Shown here: positions 1-7,355 of the stretch, piece after piece
How positions within the stretch are numbered: position 1 is the stretch's first letter
Layout of the letters: every line of letters begins with the position of its first letter
From: Litoreibacter arenae DSM 19593
Lineage (GTDB): Bacteria > Pseudomonadota > Alphaproteobacteria > Rhodobacterales > Rhodobacteraceae
Assembly: GCF_000442275.2 (NCBI RefSeq)
Contig: NZ_KE557310.1
Span: 1-64,000 of the forward strand
Direction of reading: 5' to 3'
Length of the DNA: 64,000 nucleotides
Made by a program: the position numbers and the translations under genes
The notes under the pieces: generated by a model
Seen by the model: the letters and a program-made list of their open reading frames with translations, nothing else
Databases searched by the model: none
Told to the model about the DNA's origin: nothing

Positions 1-1126
1 AATAGCCCTAAACTGGCCCATAAGCGCTGAAGTCAGACACTTCTCGGAAATCATCAACAAGTTCCGCTCCGGTTACTCCCTGCGCGACGCGCTCGACATC
101 ATCGACACGCTGAACTTCGGCTCCTCCGAGGCCAAGCACGAACTGTCCGACCTTTATGAGACCCGTATCAAGAAGATGGGCAATGCCGGGCGCAACGGCG
201 GCGAATACTACACGCCCCGCCCGCTGATCCGCGCCATGATCAAGGTCGTCGATCCGCAGGTGGGCGAGACGATCTATGACGGTGCCTGCGGCTCTGCGGG
301 CTTTTTGTGCGAGGCGTGGGACCACCTGCGCACCGACAACCTTTCCGCTTCCGACTGGGACACGCTCCAGCGGCGCACTTTCTACGGACAGGAAAAGAAA
401 TCCCTCGCCTACGTCCTCGGCGTCATGAACATGATCCTGCACGGTATCGATGCGCCCTCCATTCGCCACACCAACACGCTGACCGAAAACGTGATGGACA
501 TACAGGAGGCCGACCGCCACGACATCGTGCTGGCCAATCCTCCCTTCGGCGGCGGCGAGCGCAAGGAGGTGCAGCACAACTTCCCGATCAAATCGGGCGA
601 GACCGCATATCTGTTCCTGCAACACTTCATGCGCAAGCTGCGCGCGGGTGGTCGTGGCGCGATCGTCATCAAGAACACGTTCCTGAGCAATACCGATCAG
701 GCCAGCGTCGCTTTGCGCAAGGAGCTGCTGGAGACCTGCAACCTGCACACCGTGCTGGACTGTCCCGGCGGCACGTTTCAGGGCGCGGGGGTCAAGACGG
801 TGGTGCTGTTCTTCGACAAGGGCAAACCGACCCGCGACGTGTGGTATTACCAGCTCGACCCCGGGCGCAGCTTGGGCAAGACCAACCCGCTGAACGACGC
901 CGATCTGGCGGAGTTCATCAGACTGCAACCGGACAAGACCGACAGCGCGCACAGCTGGTCGGTCCCCGTGGCGGGGCTGGACCGCGACACATGGGATCTG
1001 ACAGTGAAGAACCCCAACGCGCCCGAGGCCGAGGCCCTGCGGGCACCCGCGCAAATTATCGAAGACATGCTGGCACGGGATGCGGAGACGGCGGTGATAC
1101 TGGAAGAGATCAGGGGGATGTTGTGA
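1..1126 (+). CDS. hsdM: Type I restriction-modification DNA methyltransferase subunit (HsdM), 5' end outside window
   Basis: The reading frame is open from base 2, so the gene starts left of the window; an internal ATG at 176 is not the true start. The visible part contains the GEYYTPR segment typical of HsdM, the AdoMet-binding motif I as YDGACGSAGFL, and the adenine-N6 methyltransferase motif IV as LANPPFGGG. It should methylate adenine in the site chosen by HsdS and form the M2S core of the type I enzyme. The stop overlaps the GTG start of hsdS, as expected for translational coupling. The family identification is firm; the N-terminal helical domain cannot be judged. Confidence 0.95.
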   Translation, partial: IALNWPISAEVRHFSEIINKFRSGYSLRDALDIIDTLNFGSSEAKHELSDLYETRIKKMGNAGRNGGEYYTPRPLIRAMIKVVDPQVGETIYDGACGSAGFLCEAWDHLRTDNLSASDWDTLQRRTFYGQEKKSLAYVLGVMNMILHGIDAPSIRHTNTLTENVMDIQEADRHDIVLANPPFGGGERKEVQHNFPIKSGETAYLFLQHFMRKLRAGGRGAIVIKNTFLSNTDQASVALRKELLETCNLHTVLDCPGGTFQGAGVKTVVLFFDKGKPTRDVWYYQLDPGRSLGKTNPLNDADLAEFIRLQPDKTDSAHSWSVPVAGLDRDTWDLTVKNPNAPEAEALRAPAQIIEDMLARDAETAVILEEIRGML

Positions 1127-2376
1127 AGGACGGTGTGGCGTCAACCATGGACCTGCCAGACAAATGGAAAATCACGCCCCTGTCTGATATTTGCCAGTTC
1201 AAACCACCCAAGAGCATTCCGCGCACGGAATTGGCCGCGAAGGCTCAGGTGTCCTTCGTTCCAATGAACGATCTCGGGGAAATATCTAAGGACTTCACAG
1301 CAACGGACACGCGCCCTCTGGAGAGCGTCATCAAGGGTTATACGTATTTCGCGGACGGCGATGTGATATGCGCAAAGATCACGCCTTGTTTCGAGAATGG
1401 AAAACTCGGTCTTGCTCAGGGGTTGAGTAACGGCGTCGGATTTGGGTCCAGTGAATTTGTAGTCATGCGAACGAGTCCAAAGCTGGAAGCCGAATACTTG
1501 TATTATTTCTTAGCCCGCGATGAATTCCGCGAAGCGGGTCAAAAGGTCATGTCTGGCGCGGTTGGCCATAAGCGCGTTCCGAAAGAATACTTCGAAATGT
1601 TGCCCATCCCCCTCCCCCCACTGGAGGAGCAGAAGCGGATCGTGGCGGTGCTTGATCAGGCCTTCACCGCCCTCGACCGCGCCCGCGCCCATGCAGAGGC
1701 CAATCTGGCGGATGCGGGGGAGTTGTTTGAGGTATCGGTAGGTGAAATCTTCGAGGCGCTGTCTGAGAATCACGCAAACGAAGCGCTCGCTGACATTGCG
1801 GAGAAGATTACCAAGGGATCGTCTCCAAAGTGGCAAGGCATCAGTTACGTCGACGAACCTGGCGTCCTATTCGTCACGAGCGAGAACGTGACAGCAAACG
1901 CCATGGATTTCACGAAGACCAAATATGTCGAAGATGCGTTTAATGAGAAAGACAAAAAATCTATCCTTCAACGCGACGACGTGCTGACAAACATCGTTGG
2001 CGCTTCTATTGGGCGAACGGCTGTATTTGACCGCGATGATATCGCGAATATCAATCAGGCAGTTTGTCTTATTCGACCTGATCGGGAAAAACTCCGTAGT
2101 TCCTATCTTGCTTATCTGTTGAACTCTCCGTTCTTCAAAGTCATGCTTCATGCAGGGGAGGTGAACATGGCACGTGCAAACTTAAGTTTGACATTTTTTA
2201 GAGATTTCCGAGTGCCTTTGCCTTCGATCGAAGATCAAGATGCGGCGGTGAGCCAAATCGAGGAATTGCATCAGAGGTCGCTTAATCTGAGCAATCACTA
2301 CCAAACCAAACTCACCGACCTCGCCGACCTCCGCCAATCCGTCTTGCAAAAAGCCTTCTCGGGCCAGTTAAAATGA
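1123..2376 (+). CDS. hsdS: Type I restriction-modification specificity subunit (HsdS)
   Basis: This 417-residue protein has two target-recognition halves, each ending in a helical spacer (IPLPPLEEQKRIVAVLDQA near residue 165 and VPLPSIEDQ near residue 365), the classic HsdS layout that reads a bipartite DNA site. The start chosen is GTG at 1123, which overlaps the hsdM stop by four bases and has a GGGGGA ribosome site just upstream; ATG at 1147 is the alternative. The frame is open much further upstream, but that part is a shadow of hsdM. The recognition domains are less G+C-rich than hsdM and hsdR, as is common for these exchangeable domains. Confidence 0.93.
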   Translation: MKDGVASTMDLPDKWKITPLSDICQFKPPKSIPRTELAAKAQVSFVPMNDLGEISKDFTATDTRPLESVIKGYTYFADGDVICAKITPCFENGKLGLAQGLSNGVGFGSSEFVVMRTSPKLEAEYLYYFLARDEFREAGQKVMSGAVGHKRVPKEYFEMLPIPLPPLEEQKRIVAVLDQAFTALDRARAHAEANLADAGELFEVSVGEIFEALSENHANEALADIAEKITKGSSPKWQGISYVDEPGVLFVTSENVTANAMDFTKTKYVEDAFNEKDKKSILQRDDVLTNIVGASIGRTAVFDRDDIANINQAVCLIRPDREKLRSSYLAYLLNSPFFKVMLHAGEVNMARANLSLTFFRDFRVPLPSIEDQDAAVSQIEELHQRSLNLSNHYQTKLTDLADLRQSVLQKAFSGQLK

Positions 2377-2389
2377 AAGCCTCCTGACC

Positions 2390-2716
2390 ATGGCGAAAAA
2401 TAAATTCACCAAGAAACGAGCAAAACTGCTTGCAGATCTTGAGCATCTCGTTGGGAAGAATTGCTACAACGGCAATATTCAAAACTACGGTGCTGGCGGG
2501 TTTTATGAAGGTGCCGGCCGCGATTTTCGGTATCCGCTAACCATGATTGATGAGGCAGGTGAGAAACGCAAACGGAAATTCCCTCCTGCAACTGAAGTAT
2601 CACCAGAAATGCTCTCATCTGGATACTATGCTTTTGGAGCAAATCGCCTCCACATCATCAAAGCACTCAACGAGGTCTTGGAGTACCTCGAAGTCAATTC
2701 TAACTTGAAGATCTGA
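2390..2716 (+). CDS. Hypothetical 108-residue protein inside the type I RM operon
   Basis: A small, lysine-rich soluble protein with no signal peptide or membrane segment lies 13 bases after hsdS and 4 bases before hsdR, on the same strand. It is more AT-rich than hsdR. I recognise no family. The close spacing suggests co-expression with the restriction genes, so it could modulate restriction or be a passenger defence gene, but nothing in the sequence shows which. Being a real gene is likely from the intact frame, the codon pattern and the tight packing. Confidence 0.65.
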   Translation: MAKNKFTKKRAKLLADLEHLVGKNCYNGNIQNYGAGGFYEGAGRDFRYPLTMIDEAGEKRKRKFPPATEVSPEMLSSGYYAFGANRLHIIKALNEVLEYLEVNSNLKI

Positions 2717-2720
2717 TGCT

Positions 2721-5027
2721 ATGATCGAGACCGAAGCCGACACCCGCGCCAACCAGATCGACCCTGTCTTGCGGGACGCGGGCTGGGGTGTCGTCGATGG
2801 CTCACACATCGCCCGCGAACTGACCATCGCACCTGGCCGGATCATGGGCGCAGGCCAGCGCGGCACGTCCCTGTCAGCCGACTACGTCTTGTCCATGCGC
2901 GGGCGGCAACTGGCGGTGGTCGAGGCCAAGCGCGCAGGCCTCGGTCACACGGACGGCGTGGGACAGGCCAAGGACTACGCTCGCCGCCTGCAAGCCCGCA
3001 TGGCCTATGCCACCAACGGCCACGGCTGGTACGGCATCGACATGAACACCGGGGCCGAGGGCGACCTGACCGCCCCCTTCCCCGCCCCGCAAGAGCTGTG
3101 GGACCGCTGCTTTCCCACCGGCAACGATTGGCGCGATCGTTTCGGCGCGGTCCCGTTCGAGACGGGGGGCGGCAAATGGCAGCCGCGCTATTACCAGCAC
3201 AACGCCATCACCGCCACGCTGGAGGCCATCGCGCGCGGCGACACCCGCATCCTGCTGACGCTGGCGACGGGCACCGGCAAAACCTCCATCGCGTTCCAGA
3301 TCGCGTGGAAGCTGTTCCAGTCGTCCTGGAATCTGACTGGCGATCCCATACGCCGCCCGCGCATTCTGTTTCTGGCCGACCGCAACATTCTCGCCGATCA
3401 GGCCTACAACGCCTTCAGCGCCTTCCCGCCCGACGCCCTGTCGCGCATCAGCCCCGACGAGATCCGCAAACGGGGCAAGGTGCCCAAGAACGCGAACATC
3501 TTCTTTACGATCTTTCAGACCTTCATGACCGAGGATGGGCAGTTCCGGTTTCAGGATTACGACCCCGATTTTTTCGACATGATCGTGATCGACGAATGCC
3601 ACCGCGGCGGGGCCAAGGACGAAAGCACATGGCGCGGCATTTTGGAGTATTTCGCGCCTGCCGTGCAACTGGGCCTGACCGCGACGCCGAAACGCAAAAC
3701 GAATTCAGATACCTACGCCTATTTCGGCGATCCGGTGTATACTTACGCCCTGAAAGAAGGCATCGGTGACGGCTTTCTCACGCCCTTCAAGGTGCGTCAG
3801 ATGGCGAGCACGATGGACACCTACACCTTCAGCGATGGTGACGAGGTGGTGAGCGGCGAGATCGACCCCGACCGCGAATACACCGAAGCCGATTTCAATA
3901 CCAAGCTGGTGATTGACGAACGCGAAGAAAGCCGCGTGACCGAATTTATGGACCAGATCGACCAGCGCCAGAAGACACTGGTGTTCTGCGCCACCCAGGA
4001 CCACGCCGCCCGCGTCCGCAATTTCATCAACCAGATCAAGGCTGACCCCGACCCGCATTACTGCGAACGGGTCACGGCAGATGACGGAAAGCTGGGCGAG
4101 CAGCACCTGCGAGAGTTCCAAGACAACGAAAAGAGCCTGCCGACAATCCTGACGACCTCCCAAAAGCTCTCCACCGGCGTCGACGCCCGCAACATCCGAA
4201 ACATCGTGCTGCTGCGCCCGATCAAGTCGATGATCGAGTTTAAGCAGATCATCGGACGCGGGACGCGGACCTTCGACGGCAAGGACTTCTTCACCGTCTA
4301 CGACTTCGTGAAGGCCTACGAGCATTTCAACGACCCGGAATGGGATGGCGAACCGCTCCCACCCGATGATCCCAAGCCGAAACCCACGCCCGGCGACCCT
4401 CCTCTGCCGCCTGCCGACCCACCTGGAGGCGGCGAAGATCCTCCGCCAACGGAAAAGATCGTGATCAAACTGGCCGACGGCAAGGACCGCAAGATCCGCT
4501 ACCTCGCAACGACGACCTACATGTCCCACGACGGTCGCCAAATCACGGCCCAGGAGTTCATGGAGCAGCTGTTTGGCGATCTCGGCACTATGGTCGCCGA
4601 TGAAGACGAATTGCGCGCGATCTGGAGCGACCCGGAACGGCGCGAGGCATTCATGCAACGTCTCAAGGAACTCGGCTACGGCACTGAACGTCTCGCCGAC
4701 ATGCAGCGCCTCATTGATGCGCCCAACAGCGACATCTTCGACGTTCTCGCCTACGTGCGATTCACGCTGGCACCTCTCGCGCGGTCCGAGCGCGCAGAGG
4801 TCGCAAGGGCGAATGGACTGTCCGGCTATGAAGATGAAATGCGCAGTTTTCTTGACTACGTCCTGCATGCCTACGAGACAAATGGGGTAGAGGAGCTCTC
4901 TCCGCGGAAGATCTCAGATTTTCTCCGAATTCGATATGGTGGCACGAACGATGCGAAGGCAAAGCTCGGACCCGTGAAGGATATCCGAGGTGCATTTGTC
5001 GAGATTCAAAGACATCTATTTCGGTAG
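2721..5027 (+). CDS. hsdR: Type I restriction endonuclease, motor subunit (HsdR, EcoEI-like)
   Basis: The 768-residue protein has an N-terminal nuclease region with the EAK part of a PD-(D/E)xK site near residue 66. A superfamily 2 helicase follows: Walker A ATGTGKTS near residue 183, the DECH box near 290, the GLTATPKR motif shortly after, and IGRGTRT near 510. A proline-rich linker (about residues 545-580) joins the C-terminal domain that docks to the methyltransferase. It cuts unmodified DNA after ATP-driven translocation. The start ATG at 2721 follows the preceding gene by 4 bases. Its 3' end converges on the retron gene. Confidence 0.95.
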   Translation: MIETEADTRANQIDPVLRDAGWGVVDGSHIARELTIAPGRIMGAGQRGTSLSADYVLSMRGRQLAVVEAKRAGLGHTDGVGQAKDYARRLQARMAYATNGHGWYGIDMNTGAEGDLTAPFPAPQELWDRCFPTGNDWRDRFGAVPFETGGGKWQPRYYQHNAITATLEAIARGDTRILLTLATGTGKTSIAFQIAWKLFQSSWNLTGDPIRRPRILFLADRNILADQAYNAFSAFPPDALSRISPDEIRKRGKVPKNANIFFTIFQTFMTEDGQFRFQDYDPDFFDMIVIDECHRGGAKDESTWRGILEYFAPAVQLGLTATPKRKTNSDTYAYFGDPVYTYALKEGIGDGFLTPFKVRQMASTMDTYTFSDGDEVVSGEIDPDREYTEADFNTKLVIDEREESRVTEFMDQIDQRQKTLVFCATQDHAARVRNFINQIKADPDPHYCERVTADDGKLGEQHLREFQDNEKSLPTILTTSQKLSTGVDARNIRNIVLLRPIKSMIEFKQIIGRGTRTFDGKDFFTVYDFVKAYEHFNDPEWDGEPLPPDDPKPKPTPGDPPLPPADPPGGGEDPPPTEKIVIKLADGKDRKIRYLATTTYMSHDGRQITAQEFMEQLFGDLGTMVADEDELRAIWSDPERREAFMQRLKELGYGTERLADMQRLIDAPNSDIFDVLAYVRFTLAPLARSERAEVARANGLSGYEDEMRSFLDYVLHAYETNGVEELSPRKISDFLRIRYGGTNDAKAKLGPVKDIRGAFVEIQRHLFR

Positions 5028-5116
5028 CTCAGAACGCCAGTACCGGCCCTTACCTGCCATCGGTGAGCAGCGCAGCGAACGGCTGGTCTCGACTTGCGAG
5101 CAAAATTGATGAAATA

Positions 5117-6880
5117 TCAGAATTTTACTCGACCTTGGACCATCGGGAACGCCGAAAAGTGGTCCAAAACCTCCTCTATTCTGTCAAGGACAGGGGAGAA
5201 GGAGGCGAAATCAATGCTTGCGTGGTCTCTCGACACCTTCTCAGCTAAAATTCTTTTCCCATAATGCTTTTTCCTGTCGAAAGTCTTCTCGTCCGGGTTG
5301 AAGAATTTTCCACCAAGTTTTTGAGTTACTACCGAAGAAGGTAGAAAGTCTTCGATCATGCTATCTTTTCCGCCGGTCAGCTTGGGTGTCGGAACGACAT
5401 AAAGGTTCTTGGTGACATGGTAGTATCCCTTTGTTCCATCAACTTTCTTCGTTGCGCCTGATGCTGTCTTGACTGCCCCCCAAAGGCCCTCTCGCGATCC
5501 CTGATCATTATCGACCAAGAGGATGACTGGAGAAACGAATCCTCTGTTCGCCAAACTATTTGTGCGGACCTTATATTTATGAATAAGTTCCTTGAGGTCA
5601 CCAGTGCCGCCATTGAGGTGCTGAACCGAGCTTGGCACTCTTAATTTGCTTCCAATCTTTGGATATTGGAACAGCTTGATTGCCAAGCCGCTTAAAGACT
5701 TGGCATCTTGGAGTTTCGGGCGCGCGGCTTTGCTGCGCTTAATTGCACATTTGATGTAGATACTGTCAGTTATGCCTTCGCAAATAACCACAGGCTGGGG
5801 AGAAGCAACAAACGTTTTGTAATCGAGGAAACGTCGATATTCCCTGTAGAAGCCTGGTTCGTTAGGGCCTGTTGGCCTATTAAGCCTCTTATAGTTAAAC
5901 TCTGCACCCTTGACCCAGAAAATGTGGCTAAGCATTCCCTCGAGTGCGGCCTCTGATACTTTTACCTCCCTTTTCACACCTCCAATCTTCACTTTCTTAA
6001 AGCAAACGTCATCTTTAATGAAACTATGCACTTGAGCTCGAACTTGTTTGTAGAGTTCTCGCTTGACATTTACTTTTGTATTGACAACGAGCCCGGTTAC
6101 GTCTTGTCGAGACCTCCTAAAAAGCATTCGAGTCTTTTTGGCGTTTATTTCAAAACCCGACCTTCTAACTTCAGAGCGGATTCTTTTGGATAGCTCCCAA
6201 TCTCCAGATGGGCTGCCATCATCACGATTCGCCGCAATACCTTTCGGAAAGTCCTTTTTATTCGTGGAGAAAGTTATGTCATCAGCATAACGGGTGTAGG
6301 TGCATCTATTCTTCGTGGCAACTCTCGAAAGTCTGATGTCCAGATGGTTGGCTATGAGATTGGATATAACTGGAGATGTAGGCGCCCCCTGGGGAAGAGC
6401 TCCCTTATGGCACGCCAATTGCGCAACTATAGTGGCCACCTTCTCGTCAAGTAGAAAGTGCTTATTCTTCATAAAAAACCCACGCACTCTGCCAAAATTT
6501 ATCGAGGGAAAGAAGTCCTTCAGGTCGAAATTCAGAACCCACTTCCTATTGACATGCCGGGCGCCGTTTGTTGAAATTGATAGGTGGCGCTTGAATCCGT
6601 GAGATATGATGCAATTCTCACCACTGGCTTGCCCCTTCTCAATTTCCGCCAGGCAATCTTGCAGAACATGGGCCAGCCGACTTTGAGCAAGCTTAAGTTC
6701 GGGGATCGGCGCGGATATTTTCCGAACGCCCTTCGTCGCCTTTGGAATCTCAAATTCCATATACTTCGATTCATCTGGAATTTTATAGAGAATGTAGGAC
6801 AACTTCTTGGGCTGATATCCGACGAGATACGCAAGATCAGAGACGTTTTTACAAGACCTAAATCTGGATAGAGAACTCAT
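5117..6880 (-). CDS. Retron reverse transcriptase with C-terminal TOPRIM domain (Eco2/Ec67-like)
   Basis: The product is 587 residues from ATG 6880. The reverse transcriptase half shows the retron region X motif as NGARH (residues 105-109; usual form NAxxH), NFDLKDFFPS with a catalytic Asp at 119, the ALPQGAPTSP motif, the catalytic YADD at 198-201, and the retron-specific VTG motif at 261-263. The C-terminal half is TOPRIM-like: VVICEGITDS with the acidic residue at about 368, and LLVDNDQG with the DxD pair at 457 and 459. By family knowledge the RT makes msDNA and the TOPRIM part is the toxic nuclease. An upstream TTG at 6892 is an alternative start; neither start has a clear ribosome site. 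Sampled 60-base stretches at 5761 and 6241 have only 27 and 25 G+C, well below the neighbours, indicating transfer. The gene converges on hsdR. Confidence 0.93.
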   Translation of the reverse strand: MSSLSRFRSCKNVSDLAYLVGYQPKKLSYILYKIPDESKYMEFEIPKATKGVRKISAPIPELKLAQSRLAHVLQDCLAEIEKGQASGENCIISHGFKRHLSISTNGARHVNRKWVLNFDLKDFFPSINFGRVRGFFMKNKHFLLDEKVATIVAQLACHKGALPQGAPTSPVISNLIANHLDIRLSRVATKNRCTYTRYADDITFSTNKKDFPKGIAANRDDGSPSGDWELSKRIRSEVRRSGFEINAKKTRMLFRRSRQDVTGLVVNTKVNVKRELYKQVRAQVHSFIKDDVCFKKVKIGGVKREVKVSEAALEGMLSHIFWVKGAEFNYKRLNRPTGPNEPGFYREYRRFLDYKTFVASPQPVVICEGITDSIYIKCAIKRSKAARPKLQDAKSLSGLAIKLFQYPKIGSKLRVPSSVQHLNGGTGDLKELIHKYKVRTNSLANRGFVSPVILLVDNDQGSREGLWGAVKTASGATKKVDGTKGYYHVTKNLYVVPTPKLTGGKDSMIEDFLPSSVVTQKLGGKFFNPDEKTFDRKKHYGKRILAEKVSRDHASIDFASFSPVLDRIEEVLDHFSAFPMVQGRVKF

Positions 6881-6906
6881 ATGACCAGCCAAATATCTAT
6901 TTTGGT

Positions 6907-6919
6907 GAGCCCGTGGGCA
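6907..6919 (-). repeat. Retron arm a2 (inverted repeat of 7025-7037)
   Basis: The plus strand reads gagcccgtgggca here; its partner at 7025-7037 reads tgcccacgcgctc. They are inverted repeats with a single mismatch, the expected a1/a2 stem that positions the 3' end of the msr-msd transcript next to the branching G. Confidence 0.8.
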
Positions 6920-7024
6920 CTCTTAGGCAACCGAAGGGTCACATAAAATATGCTGAAGGAAACCCGATAGGGCATATCCACCTAACAGTGGTTTCATCCG
7001 TTGCGAACGCACAACGGTAAAATC

Positions 7025-7037
7025 TGCCCACGCGCTC
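7025..7037 (-). repeat. Retron arm a1 (inverted repeat of 6907-6919)
   Basis: This is the 5' arm of the retron RNA on the minus strand (GAGCGCGTGGGCA). The next base on that strand, G at 7024, is the candidate branch point for msDNA synthesis. Confidence 0.8.
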
Positions 7038-7355
7038 GGACCTTACAGTGCCACTACAGTAGGAGGCGTGCAACCTGCTATTGCTCTTCGCTTGTTTCAC
7101 TTGCCAAACGCCACTTGCACATTGCGGTCCTCCAAGTGACGTGCCGCGAAAGTCCGAGACCGCCCAAACTAATTACGCTCCTGGCTATCGATGATTCATA
7201 CTCTATTCATGGCTCAACCGATTTTGCACAGCGCGCAATCCATCCGGTGATCCCAAAGAGGGTACATGGCCGCCTTATGCTTGCAAACTGGCAGCCATTA
7301 GCTTGTGGGCGGTCATTATATGCTTGTCCCGACACGACAATACACCTTCAAATGG
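7038..7355. other. Intergenic region between retron RNA and nrdJ
   Basis: About 318 bases lie between the 5' end of the retron RNA and the nrdJ stop. Apart from the possible retron promoter I see no convincing gene. A weak TTGTC/GACAA hairpin just after nrdJ lacks a T-run, so it is not a clear terminator. This is the junction between the AT-rich defence island and the G+C-rich backbone, but I found no tRNA or clear attachment repeat. Confidence 0.6.
7044..7073 (-). promoter_or_regulatory. Possible promoter of the retron transcript
   Basis: On the minus strand TTGCAC (7073-7068) is followed after 18 bases by ACTGTA (7049-7044). The first base of arm a1 (7037) lies 7 bases further on, where transcription would be expected to begin. 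The -10 element is a weak match, so the support comes mainly from the position. Confidence 0.35.

Larger units (their letters stand above)
6907..7037 (-). ncRNA. Candidate retron msr-msd RNA (template and primer for msDNA)
   Basis: Reading the minus strand from 7037 to 6907: arm a1 at 7037-7025, then the candidate 2'-5' branching G at 7024, followed by ATTTT. A hairpin at 7017-6998 (CCGTTG/CAACGG arms) and a second at 6991-6978 (CCAC/GTGG) form the putative msr. The msd contains GATA/TATC at 6978-6966 and a TTT-capped stem at 6955-6940, and ends at arm a2 (6919-6907). Arms a1 and a2 pair in 12 of 13 positions. The GGCAG-ATTT start, the first hairpin and GAGTGCC before a2 match the E. coli Ec67 RNA as I remember it. 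The DNA product would begin near 6921 and be roughly 58-62 nt; that size is inferred. It ends 26 bases before the RT start. Confidence 0.82.

Noticed and set aside
8-1144. Long minus-strand frame opposite hsdM
   Set aside because: It is a codon-bias shadow; the plus strand holds the clear methyltransferase motifs.
3705-4868. 387-residue minus-strand frame inside hsdR
   Set aside because: It lies opposite the HsdR helicase and shows no protein family features.
5063-5248. Small plus-strand frame between hsdR and the RT gene
   Set aside because: It overlaps the RT coding sequence, has a poor start and no family match.
7038-7355. Possible tRNA or attachment site at the island edge
   Set aside because: No cloverleaf or long direct repeat could be found.
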